DNA of 64,000 bases, from positions 434,001 through 498,000 of the forward strand of contig JADJCU010000001.1 in the NCBI GenBank assembly GCA_016703065.1. The letters are read 5' to 3'. Below are positions 1 to 7,399 of the stretch, in pieces. The position numbers were made by a program, and so were the translations under genes. Position 1 is the first letter of the stretch. Each line of letters begins with the position of its first letter. Origin of the DNA: a bacterium. GTDB taxonomy: Bacteria; Electryoneota; RPQS01. A model generated the notes under the pieces. That model worked only from the letters and a program-made list of their open reading frames with translations. It was not told where the DNA came from and made no database searches.

Positions 1-449
1 GGCAGAGGTTGGAGCGAAGCTTGAACGGATACTGGCACGCCCACAGTGTTCACGCTCTCGACTTGCAGATCATTGACGACAGCACCACTGACATAGGCCA
101 GTCCGGCCGAGGCGGTTCCCGAGAAGATCGACTTTCGGAAGCGGTATCCGTAGAGCACGCCCCATTCGCCGACACCATGTGCTTCGATGAACTCGCCGTC
201 TTCGGCATGAGCTTCCGCACCAAATGAATAGAGGTTGCGCAGAGTGATTATGCGGTCATTTGAAGCGAGATTGAGATTCCAGGCAAATGCGCCAGAAACC
301 TCCTCTGTTTGCTTCGAAGCTCCGCCGCCTAACCCGAGCCAGAAGTAGCGCGGTGATTCTGGAAACAGCGAGAACGCCTTGGACTGCCCTGGAGCCAGAG
401 CCAGGACGGCAAACAGAACGAGCGGGACGATTAATGATGTGCGTATCAT
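1..449 (-). CDS. Exported hypothetical protein, 3' end cut by the window edge
   Basis: The minus strand is open from an ATG at 449-447 to base 1 without a stop, giving 149 codons of a partial protein. It starts with a clear signal peptide (MIRTSLIVPLVLFAVLALAP, cleavage near residue 25) and continues with Gly- and aromatic-rich sequence containing alternating patterns such as RYFWLGLGGGA and WGVLYGYRFRKS, as in small outer-membrane beta-barrel proteins. An AGGAG ribosome site lies about 8 bases before the ATG. I do not recognise a family. Product class (outer-membrane or periplasmic) is an inference from the signal peptide and residue pattern only. Confidence 0.6.
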   Translation of the reverse strand, partial: MIRTSLIVPLVLFAVLALAPGQSKAFSLFPESPRYFWLGLGGGASKQTEEVSGAFAWNLNLASNDRIITLRNLYSFGAEAHAEDGEFIEAHGVGEWGVLYGYRFRKSIFSGTASAGLAYVSGAVVNDLQVESVNTVGVPVSVQASLQPL

Positions 450-514
450 GTGAGTTTCTCCTGATAACTGTGGATTGAAATCATATCTGTTGTTGAGTTT
501 CGTTCGTAACGTCG

Positions 515-1057
515 TCAATGCGTCCCATCGAGGTGGACATTCCCCCAACACCATTCCTGCTCTCCTCTGACGCCCATGAATGATCCTGAGAGACCATTCT
601 CTCCGTTGCAAGCGATCGAGCTGAGTCCTTGGGCGACGAGGGTGTCGGGCATGGCGGCAGAAAGCAGGGAGTCGTCGACGACAGACATGTACAAGTAACC
701 TTCATAATAGAGCGAAGTCCAAGCGCTCGCTTCGCAGCGCATTCTATAGGTTGCATTGGGATTGCCGGGAGCATGTACGGTGCGCGTGCCAACCCCCGAC
801 CACCCGTCCACGAGAAGTCCTGAATCATCGTAAACCGAGGTATCCGACCAAGTAAACTCGAGGGTCTGATTCCAGAGCGTGTCGGATCCATACGCGTTAC
901 TTGCCGTATTGTACGACACGGTTCCTTGCAGCCACGCGGGCGGCTGCTGCCACGAGCATCCTGGATCACCACCTGTCGCTGTATCGTCGTTATCGCAGCC
1001 GCAGGAAAGAACAAGCGACAGGCACGCGATTAGGGTAGTGGTTGTGAAGTGTTTCAT
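515..1057 (-). CDS. Small lipoprotein, function unknown
   Basis: A 180-aa protein beginning MKHFTTTTLIACLSLVLSCG and followed by CDNDD, a type II signal peptide with a lipobox-like LSCGC and an acidic stretch after the Cys. Two in-frame ATGs exist; the second (1057) is preferred because GAGGAG sits six bases before it, whereas it abuts the first. The mature part is rich in Trp, Tyr and Ser with several Cys (CSW, RCEAS, IACNG, EWCWG), suggesting a compact disulfide-bonded beta domain. No family recognised. It lies next to another exported gene on the same strand (1-449), separated by 65 bases, so the two may be co-transcribed. Confidence 0.65.
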   Translation of the reverse strand: MKHFTTTTLIACLSLVLSCGCDNDDTATGGDPGCSWQQPPAWLQGTVSYNTASNAYGSDTLWNQTLEFTWSDTSVYDDSGLLVDGWSGVGTRTVHAPGNPNATYRMRCEASAWTSLYYEGYLYMSVVDDSLLSAAMPDTLVAQGLSSIACNGENGLSGSFMGVRGEQEWCWGNVHLDGTH

Positions 1058-1198
1058 GATCATCTCCTCTACATTGCTTGTTTGGGACGGGCCTGAGTGC
1101 GCTTGACGAGCGACCTGAATTCCCGGCGCGCGCCGGACTCGTCTATGTTATCTGACCGGTCGCCGGGTTCTTACTTTGCGATTGCACTCTACACATAG

Positions 1199-1260
1199 CG
1201 GCCAAAGTCGATGACTTGTGGCCAAACGAAAAGCGCGTAGTCATTGACCACGCGCTTTTC
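1199..1260 (-). terminator. Two stem-loops after the anti-sigma gene
   Basis: GAAAAGCGCGT (1228-1238) pairs with ACGCGCTTTTC (1250-1260), an 11-bp perfect stem immediately downstream of the anti-sigma stop at 1286; the A/T ends of the stem give U-rich flanks on both strands, so it can act in both directions. A second hairpin, GGCCAAAGTC-gat-GACTTGTGGCC (about 1199-1222), follows it. Confidence 0.7.
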
Positions 1261-1285
1261 CCGTTCGCTTAAATCTCGGAGATGA

Positions 1286-2185
1286 TTAGGGGGCCTGCTG
1301 CTCAGCGGCGAGAGAATCGAGGAAGGGGATCCACTTTTCCGCAAAGGCGCGGCGATTGCTTTCAGGTACGTCGTATTGACCGAGAATTCGTCGGGCGGTC
1401 CCATAGTGACCGGCGGCAGCTGCAGCCCGCGCCGCATAGACATCTGCATCGATACGCTCGTCCTCAGAGCGGGCAACATTCTGGGCCCGCAGGAAACAAG
1501 CATATGCGGAGTCCGGCTGCGCAAGCAGAAATGCGCCGCCGCGCAGCATTTGTGCGGCGAATCCAGCTTGGGATTCGTTCATTGGGATTGACGTTCGATC
1601 CAATACGGCCGCGAAGTCGCCCGCCGCGTATCTCTCGATCAGAGCGGTCAACGCGGTATCACTGCTCATCGCTCGCGAAACACCGATCACGCCGATCAAT
1701 GCCGCGGGACTACCGCGAAACTCCTCGATGCGATGCGTCTTGTTCTTGCCGTCCGTGTGAGCTATGTCCGGGCTGTCGGCCGACCTGAACTGGAAGATAA
1801 TCAGCAGAATTGCCGCCAACCCTGCGGCCGGCGCAAGCAACCACTTCAGCCAGTTCGTGGGTTGCGTTCCAAAATGAGCCGACTCTTGTATGGATTTCTC
1901 AAGGCTGTTTCTCGTTCTGACCAAGTGTGCCCGGCGATCCAACAGTGAGTCATAGTCCTGCTTTTCTCTCCGCGCTTTCTTCTCAAATGACGCACGCTGT
2001 TGGAACATCAGGTCAAGCGCGTCGCCGGCGGAATCAAGCTCTTGTTGACATGCACGGCACTCCAACACGTGACGTTCAAATCGTTCACAGTCTTGCTCAT
2101 CCAGAGTGCCCAATCCGTATTGGACGAGTAGAGCACCTACCTCCGGATCGATGCAATCCAGTCCATCCATATGCCGGGCTGTCAC
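1286..2185 (-). CDS. Membrane anti-sigma factor, zf-HC2 type
   Basis: Predicted anti-sigma factor of 299 aa. Residues 1-50 hold a zf-HC2 (ZAS) zinc finger with the H-x3-C-x2-C signature in ERHVLECRACQQ (about H39, C43, C46). A charged coiled-coil-like stretch follows (65-105), one membrane segment at about 114-132 (WLLAPAAGLAAILLIIFQF), and an Ala-rich, TPR-like helical region at 180-299, probably extracytoplasmic. The chosen start is GTG at 2185: it overlaps the sigma stop as GTGA and has GGGAGG six bases before it; the ATG start 24 bases upstream lies inside the sigma gene. Coupling to the sigma gene matches the usual sigma/anti-sigma arrangement; the zinc finger would bind the sigma at the inner membrane. 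Partner assignment is inferred from overlap. Confidence 0.85.
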   Translation of the reverse strand: MTARHMDGLDCIDPEVGALLVQYGLGTLDEQDCERFERHVLECRACQQELDSAGDALDLMFQQRASFEKKARREKQDYDSLLDRRAHLVRTRNSLEKSIQESAHFGTQPTNWLKWLLAPAAGLAAILLIIFQFRSADSPDIAHTDGKNKTHRIEEFRGSPAALIGVIGVSRAMSSDTALTALIERYAAGDFAAVLDRTSIPMNESQAGFAAQMLRGGAFLLAQPDSAYACFLRAQNVARSEDERIDADVYAARAAAAAGHYGTARRILGQYDVPESNRRAFAEKWIPFLDSLAAEQQAP

Positions 2186-2781
2186 AGTGCACCTCCCAAC
2201 GCTGCCCACAGCCGCTTCCGACAGTCAAATACCCGCTTGTAAAAGGTGTTGCGGTTCAGGTTACTCTCCTGACGGCTGAAGTGTTTCCAGATTTCACCGA
2301 CGGTAAGGCCTTGCATGAGCCCGGTCAAGAGCGGTTTGCAGAACTCGTGATGCAGGGATTGGATCGCCTGATAGACACGCTCCTCACGCATGTTATTCTC
2401 GACGTCCTGAGCAACATCACTTGAGATGTCCACGAGGGCCCGTTCGATTTTGCCCGAACTCATCCGGCTCCCATCATTGTGTGATTCATCTTGCTCGTCT
2501 AATGACTGTTCGCGTGAACGTCGCGCGCGAGCGGCCTCTGTCATCGCTCGTCTCCGAAACACTGAATACGCGAATATCAGGGGCGTTTCCGAGAGTTTGT
2601 GCAGGTCCCGATGTACAATGGTCAGGGTATCCTGAACAAGGTCTTCGTGATCCTGAAGTCGCCAGCCCCTCAGTCTATATCTGGCAAACCGGAGTAACCT
2701 TACCCGGATTTCCTCGAGCAACTGATTCAGGCTACGCTCATCGCCCGCCCGAGCCCGAACCAACATGTCGTCTAAGTTCAT
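2182..2781 (-). CDS. ECF-like sigma-70 family RNA polymerase sigma factor
   Basis: A 199-aa protein with the layout of a small extracytoplasmic-function sigma factor. Region 2 covers about residues 10-85 (RLLRFARYRLRGWRLQDHED then LVQDTLTIVHRD, FAYSVFRRRAMTEAARARR); a polar linker (90-130) precedes region 4 (about 135-199), where GLTVGEIWKHFSR, NTFYKRVFDCRKRL fit a helix-turn-helix. The region 4 sequence is divergent. The stop overlaps the start of the zf-HC2 anti-sigma gene by four bases. No Shine-Dalgarno is visible, and TATATT lies only four bases before the ATG, so a leaderless message is possible. Divergent orientation to the CsgG-like gene suggests that the sigma controls the plus-strand surface-protein genes; this is inference. 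Confidence 0.85.
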   Translation of the reverse strand: MNLDDMLVRARAGDERSLNQLLEEIRVRLLRFARYRLRGWRLQDHEDLVQDTLTIVHRDLHKLSETPLIFAYSVFRRRAMTEAARARRSREQSLDEQDESHNDGSRMSSGKIERALVDISSDVAQDVENNMREERVYQAIQSLHHEFCKPLLTGLMQGLTVGEIWKHFSRQESNLNRNTFYKRVFDCRKRLWAALGGAL

Positions 2782-2824
2782 GTAAAATATAGTCTTGTGT
2801 AGTTGCTTTGGGGCGCTTCAGGCG

Positions 2825-2850
2825 GGAACGCTTGGGTGGACAGTCTGTCA
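2825..2850 (+). promoter_or_regulatory. Candidate ECF-type promoter facing the CsgG-like gene
   Basis: GGAAC (2825-2829), a 17-base spacer and GTCA (2847-2850) resemble the general GGAAC-N16/17-GTC pattern of ECF promoters. It sits in the 279-base divergent region (2782-3060) between the sigma gene and the CsgG-like gene and would give a leader of about 200 bases. Only one copy was seen, so chance is not excluded. The rest of this intergenic region shows nothing I recognise. Confidence 0.3.
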
Positions 2851-3060
2851 CTCTTAATAATACCAAGTCTACATTTCAATTTCCAGAGGCTGGCGTGCAA
2901 ATCGGCACATAGCTGGAGGACGTTCGCCCAAGACGGGCGCAAAGCAACTGTGTTGGGACTGGTAAGATGTTCTGAAGGTAACAGATTCCTTAGGTGAGGC
3001 GCACGACACCGGCCACACAGTAGCTATCGATTGCGCACAAACCAAAGAGGAGAAATTACC

Positions 3061-4116
3061 GTGTCCAAGAACCACTTCATGCGAAACGTAGGACTATTGT
3101 TCTGCCTGTTGAGCCTCGCGATTACTGCGCAGGCGCGTAACAAACCTCAAACGCCAACGAATAGCGAATCCTCGGGAACGCCGAGTCAGCTATCTGCTGA
3201 AGCCGCAGTGCACTTGGGGCATGGCGGGCTGCGGTACACGATTCAGGTGCGGAAGTTTGAAGACCTGACTCCGATCAAGTTTATTCCGCCGCAAGGACTG
3301 GGCTGGATATTAGGCGGCGCAGCCGGAGGACACATGGAAGATAAGGGCGATCTGGGTAGCGCGCTGGCAAGTCTTCTGGGGGATGCATTGGAAAGCTCGG
3401 GGCGGTTCATCGTCATTGCCGATCAAGAGATGCGCAGTGAGATTTTAGCCGAGCAGGAGGAGACCGTCGGCAGCGATCGCTTCGCGCAAGGCGCGAAGGG
3501 CCCGCAGAAGGGACGAATGAGCACGGCGCAGCTCTTAGTCCGCGGCAAGCTACTCGGCATCACGGAGAATGCGAAGCAGAAGTCCTCAGGATTTGACCTC
3601 GGTCAACTCAAGATTGGCGGAGGAAAATCCGAGTTAGCGATTGAGCTCGCCATTGAGGTCTACAATTCTACGACTGGCCAAGTAGTTGCCAACGAGGTCA
3701 TTAAGGGAATATCGAACAAGAAGGACTCGAAGCTGCGCATCGGGCCTTGGGAACAACGGGAAAAGAGCGGCGACACCTTCATGCAGGCTGCGCAAAACGC
3801 GATCCTGAGCGGCGTGGACTTAATCATGTCCAATCTCGACGGTATCCTGTGGCTCGGGAACGTCGTTCTGGTAAAGGACGATGAAATCGCGCTCAATCGC
3901 GGGTTGCGGGAAGGACTGACGGTCGGACAGCGATTAGACGTAGGTTCGGCCGATGAGCTGATTGATCCGGATACAGGGGAGACGCTTGATTGGTCACTCA
4001 ACAGGGTTGGAACGCTGGAAGTAGTCCGGCTGGCGGAAAAGGTCGCATATTGCCGGGCAATTGACACGACGCGTCCGATTGAAAAGGGGATGACCGTCAC
4101 ACCCGAGCGGAATTAG
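3061..4116 (+). CDS. CsgG/HfaB-like outer-membrane protein
   Basis: A 351-aa exported protein. GTG at 3061 is the likely start (AGAGGAG eight bases upstream); the longer ATG start at 3031 has no such site. Signal peptide within residues 1-25 (MRNVGLLFCLLSLAITAQA). Residues 50-235 resemble the CsgG/HfaB/LpoB fold: an initial strand (YTIQVRKFEDLTP), then ALASLLGDALESSGRFIVIA, MRSEILAEQEE, a repeated TAQLLVRGKLLGITE and ELAIELAIEVYNSTTGQVVA. Such proteins form or regulate outer-membrane secretion assemblies, as CsgG does for curli. The C-terminal 100 residues form a beta-rich tail (LREGLTVGQRLDVG...) seen in other CsgG-family proteins. No Cys lipobox follows the signal peptide. It is divergent to the sigma pair and first of a same-strand series of surface-protein genes. 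Confidence 0.7.
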   Translation: MSKNHFMRNVGLLFCLLSLAITAQARNKPQTPTNSESSGTPSQLSAEAAVHLGHGGLRYTIQVRKFEDLTPIKFIPPQGLGWILGGAAGGHMEDKGDLGSALASLLGDALESSGRFIVIADQEMRSEILAEQEETVGSDRFAQGAKGPQKGRMSTAQLLVRGKLLGITENAKQKSSGFDLGQLKIGGGKSELAIELAIEVYNSTTGQVVANEVIKGISNKKDSKLRIGPWEQREKSGDTFMQAAQNAILSGVDLIMSNLDGILWLGNVVLVKDDEIALNRGLREGLTVGQRLDVGSADELIDPDTGETLDWSLNRVGTLEVVRLAEKVAYCRAIDTTRPIEKGMTVTPERN

Positions 4117-4166
4117 AATATTTGTAGACTCAAACTCAACAAACATCACACAATCAGGAGAATCCA

Positions 4167-4745
4167 ATGAAGACTCAGACTTACTTTCGACTTGCCGTGC
4201 TTGCGGTTATTGCAGTGGCCCTACTGCGCGGACAGCAGGCATACGCTGCGGACTCTGATATCGGAGTCAAAGGGATCGGGCTGCGCCTCGGTTACGTTGA
4301 TCCCGAAAGCGAATACAGCGGAACCGTGCTGCTCGGCGCTTTCGCGGACCTCGGCACAATAACAGACAAACTCTACGTGGACGCCTCGCTGACCTACTGG
4401 AGCAGCGACTGGGATTACAACTACTATGACTATGACTGGACGGTGTCCCTGACCGACATCGCGTTGCGCGGCGGCGTGAAATATCACTTCTCCGAGGGCG
4501 AATGGGAGCCGTATGCGGGGGGCGGATTGGCAATGCACTTTTACTCGGCAAGCTACGAATCGCCGTCGGGGTACTCGTGGTCGTACAGCGGCGCGGATGG
4601 TTCGGACTTCGGTATCTACATTTGCGGCGGAGTGGAGAAGCAGCTGAGCGAGAAGATCATCGGCTCAGGCGAGTTGATGCTCGACTTCTCCGGAGTCGGT
4701 CAGACCGCGTTGCAGGTGAATTTGGCCTATATGCTCGGGAAATAG
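4167..4745 (+). CDS. Small outer-membrane beta-barrel protein
   Basis: 192 aa with signal peptide (cleavage after about residue 27, QQAYA-AD) and a classical eight-strand barrel pattern: alternating hydrophobic and polar strands such as GIGLRLGYVDPES, LYVDASLTYWSSDW, VSLTDIALRGGVKYHF, WEPYAGGGLAMHFYS, GIYICGGVEKQLSEK and a final ALQVNLAYMLGK. This matches the OMP_b-brl/OmpA-like porin class; substrate unknown. The ATG has AGGAG at normal distance. It follows the CsgG-like gene by 50 bases on the same strand and is followed by a strong stem-loop, so the two probably form one transcript. Confidence 0.75.
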   Translation: MKTQTYFRLAVLAVIAVALLRGQQAYAADSDIGVKGIGLRLGYVDPESEYSGTVLLGAFADLGTITDKLYVDASLTYWSSDWDYNYYDYDWTVSLTDIALRGGVKYHFSEGEWEPYAGGGLAMHFYSASYESPSGYSWSYSGADGSDFGIYICGGVEKQLSEKIIGSGELMLDFSGVGQTALQVNLAYMLGK

Positions 4746-4781
4746 CGCGCGACTGGTGCCGCACGTGTATCTCCTCGCGGG

Positions 4782-4840
4782 TGGCCACCATGCCTGGGGC
4801 AGGCCGAATTACCGGTCTGCCCCAGGCCTCTTTGGTGGCC
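4782..4840 (+). terminator. Long stem-loop after the beta-barrel gene
   Basis: TGGCCACCA (4782-4790) pairs with TGGTGGCC (4833-4840), and inside it GCCTGGGGCAG pairs with CTGCCCCAGGC around a GCCGAATTACCGGT loop. The structure is very stable but is not followed by a T run, so it may be a transcript stabiliser or attenuator rather than a simple terminator. Confidence 0.5.
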
Positions 4841-4929
4841 CTTGTGTACCATAACGGTCCCCCATTAGGCACTTCTCTTGAACGAGACAGTGTTTACATA
4901 ACTGCAACCTAACTAAACGCGTTCAATTT

Positions 4930-7077
4930 ATGAATTATACTCGCCTTTCCGAAATAGTGTCGGTCATCTTGGCGGCGATGGCTACACTTAGCTGTGAGGA
5001 TCGCGCACAGACGCCAACCGGGCACAATGATCCCCTACCCGATCCTCCCGCAGGTGAGGTGACGTATCACGATGGAACGGTAATTGTGCCGGGGGCAACG
5101 ATTGTCTTTCGCGGACAAGTTCTTCAGGATTCCGCCGAAGTACCTATCGGTGCCTTGACAACAATCCTCTATGAGGACAGCGTCTATTTCTTCTACCCGA
5201 CGGCCGAAAATGAAGTTGCGGAGCTTTCGGACAGCGCAAGTTCGGCGGCGTTTGCCAACTATGTTTTGTCGCGCCTGTTGGATGGAACACAGGTTACGTC
5301 CGGATCATCGCGAGCGCAACAGCGAACGTCGACTCGAACGCTCGACGAACAATGGCGAGTCGGAACCGGGCTGGACGTCGAAACGCTTTCGCCAACGGCG
5401 ATTCGCGTTACAAACACCAAGTATCGATGGGCAGCGGTGACTTCGGCTGGCGGCACCCATTATCTCAAGCCGCCTGAACCGCTCGATTTCGGTTTGCTGG
5501 ACATTCTTCAGGTTAGCAACCTGTTGGTTGACCCTAATCCTCAGCATGTGCGTGACATTCCATATGCTCCGTTGGTTGAGTCATACGGCAGCTCTGCGCG
5601 TCTCGCAATCGTGGAATTCCTGATGCGAAGACCGGTACCTATGGCATGGGAATCCCAGAGTTATTGGGAGGCCATGCGGCATAACCCAGACGTGATGCGG
5701 AGCTTGAATCGCCTCGAGTGGGCGCACATGACCATGGATTTGATTGAAGGTTCGGTGGGTTCACTTGTCCCATACAGCTCCTGCCTCATGGTCGCGCTTC
5801 AACCAAGCGTCATCGCCTCCATTGATGCGCTAATTGACTATCATGAAGCCGGCGGACAGTTTGAAGACTATGACGGAAGCTACACGACCGCCGTGATTGA
5901 TGCTTTGAATAGCGCCATTGATTGTATTGCCGAGAGCTTCACCGATGAGAACTTGAAAGACGCGATCGGTGCCGGGCTGCGTAAAAAGGCGGCCATGTGG
6001 TCAGGACTCAGATCGTTCTTCGATATCTATCCTATTATTGTCGGAACTTGGGACACGTATTTCAGCTTGTATTATGCGCCCATTGTAAAAGGAGGAACTT
6101 GGGTCAATGTCGGGCAGATCGATTCGTCTCCGTGCAGCGAAGTTCCGGGTAATCCGGTAAACTCGCTTGTTGATCTCTGGCCAAAGGGTGCTGGCGAAGT
6201 GACTATGATCGACACATACGGAAACATCATAGCAGGTGATGGAGTCACTTGGTTGTGCGAATTGAGCCGGGATCAATTGTTGGGTTTCTGGCCGCATTCG
6301 GATGAGGGCCAAACCGTGAGTGTGTCGGGATTGAAGCTGCGAGGCGATTGGGCGCTTATCGGGCGGAACGTGTTCTTCGATAGTGCGCCGGGTGTGCAAC
6401 ACACATATGTCGAATGCTGGCGGCGCAGCGGGTCGACTTGGTCCTACGCTTCTTCGCGCGATATCTGGCCCAATATATCTCCGCTTCAGTATGTGCCGGC
6501 GGCGGATCAGAACAACACATTGTGGGTATTGTCTCCGGGCGGCGTCGCGCAAGTGGGCAGCATGAATGCATGGGACTTCGAGGCCCTTGATGTCGGTAAC
6601 GGGTTTGGCGATATCTCTTTTGCTGGGCCTAACAATGGTTGGGTTGTGGGTTCAAATGGAAAGGTGTTTCACTACGACGGCAGTTCCTGGGAGGAAGTGC
6701 CGCTGCCAAATGGCGGCGTAACAAACGGCCAACGGATCCTAGCGTTTGAGAGTGGAGGCGCTGCGGTGATCGGAACAGGGAATCTCTTCGCCAGCGAATT
6801 GTTTGTCTATCGTTTTGGATCGTGGCAGGCCAGTTTGCTGCCTTATGTTTTCTCCACCTATTGTTTGGACGGCACAGCTGTGGATGACATTTGGGCGTTG
6901 TTCAGAACCGGAGCAACCGAACAGACCATGTATCATTGGACAGGGCTAGATTGGGTCGACCATGGTTCGGGTCATTTGACTCGCGTGCCGGGGATCGGTT
7001 TCCTGCGAATGTACTCTCCGCATGAGGGTTGGGGAGGAAGCCTCGACGGCAACCTCTGGCACTATGAAGCGGATTAG
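4930..7077 (+). CDS. Large lipoprotein with a C-terminal propeller-like region
   Basis: 715-aa protein with a type II signal peptide (lipobox ATLSC, acylated Cys about residue 22, then EDRAQTPTG). The central part (residues 150-430) is mixed helix/strand and not recognised. Residues about 440-715 contain degenerate repeats with NNGWVVGSNGKVFHYDGSSW, DDIWALFRTG, WTGLDWVDHG and HEGWGGSLDGNLWHYE, similar to the YCF48/BNR-like propeller blades also found in the giant protein downstream. No strong Shine-Dalgarno precedes the ATG. It is preceded by a hairpin and followed 174 bases later by the promoter of the giant protein gene, so it may be its own transcription unit. Function unknown; a cell-surface partner of the neighbouring giant protein is a guess from shared domains and position. 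Confidence 0.65.
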   Translation: MNYTRLSEIVSVILAAMATLSCEDRAQTPTGHNDPLPDPPAGEVTYHDGTVIVPGATIVFRGQVLQDSAEVPIGALTTILYEDSVYFFYPTAENEVAELSDSASSAAFANYVLSRLLDGTQVTSGSSRAQQRTSTRTLDEQWRVGTGLDVETLSPTAIRVTNTKYRWAAVTSAGGTHYLKPPEPLDFGLLDILQVSNLLVDPNPQHVRDIPYAPLVESYGSSARLAIVEFLMRRPVPMAWESQSYWEAMRHNPDVMRSLNRLEWAHMTMDLIEGSVGSLVPYSSCLMVALQPSVIASIDALIDYHEAGGQFEDYDGSYTTAVIDALNSAIDCIAESFTDENLKDAIGAGLRKKAAMWSGLRSFFDIYPIIVGTWDTYFSLYYAPIVKGGTWVNVGQIDSSPCSEVPGNPVNSLVDLWPKGAGEVTMIDTYGNIIAGDGVTWLCELSRDQLLGFWPHSDEGQTVSVSGLKLRGDWALIGRNVFFDSAPGVQHTYVECWRRSGSTWSYASSRDIWPNISPLQYVPAADQNNTLWVLSPGGVAQVGSMNAWDFEALDVGNGFGDISFAGPNNGWVVGSNGKVFHYDGSSWEEVPLPNGGVTNGQRILAFESGGAAVIGTGNLFASELFVYRFGSWQASLLPYVFSTYCLDGTAVDDIWALFRTGATEQTMYHWTGLDWVDHGSGHLTRVPGIGFLRMYSPHEGWGGSLDGNLWHYEAD

Positions 7078-7251
7078 ATTCTAAGGAGATATGTCGGCTG
7101 TTTGTATTTGTGACCCACCCTCTCAGATCGGCTCATCCATTGACATGATTGCAGGGAGGCACGCGCCTACGGACTTGGCCACTCTGGGGGGAATTTGGAC
7201 TGAGGACTGTGGATAATTGTGATGCAATATTGTTTGTTTCTGTTTGAATCC

Positions 7252-7280
7252 TTGCAGTACTAACAGGACACACCTATATT
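7252..7280 (+). promoter_or_regulatory. Predicted sigma-70 type promoter of the giant protein gene
   Basis: TTGCAG (7252-7257), a 17-base spacer and TATATT (7275-7280) lie in the 322-base gap 7078-7399, giving a 5' leader of about 110 bases. The remaining part of the gap shows no gene or obvious hairpin. Confidence 0.55.
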
Positions 7281-7399
7281 CTTGTGTCTCTACGTATCTG
7301 CCCTCCCCGCGTGGTCAGTTTCCGTTTGCCCTCCCCTGTCTTCTCAGGCTCCTTTCTACATATAGTTGCGCCGAACCTTAGGATATACAAGACGATATC

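Noticed and set aside
9..478. Plus-strand open frames at 9-227 and 287-478
   Set aside because: They overlap a minus-strand gene with ribosome site and signal peptide (1-449) and show no features of their own.
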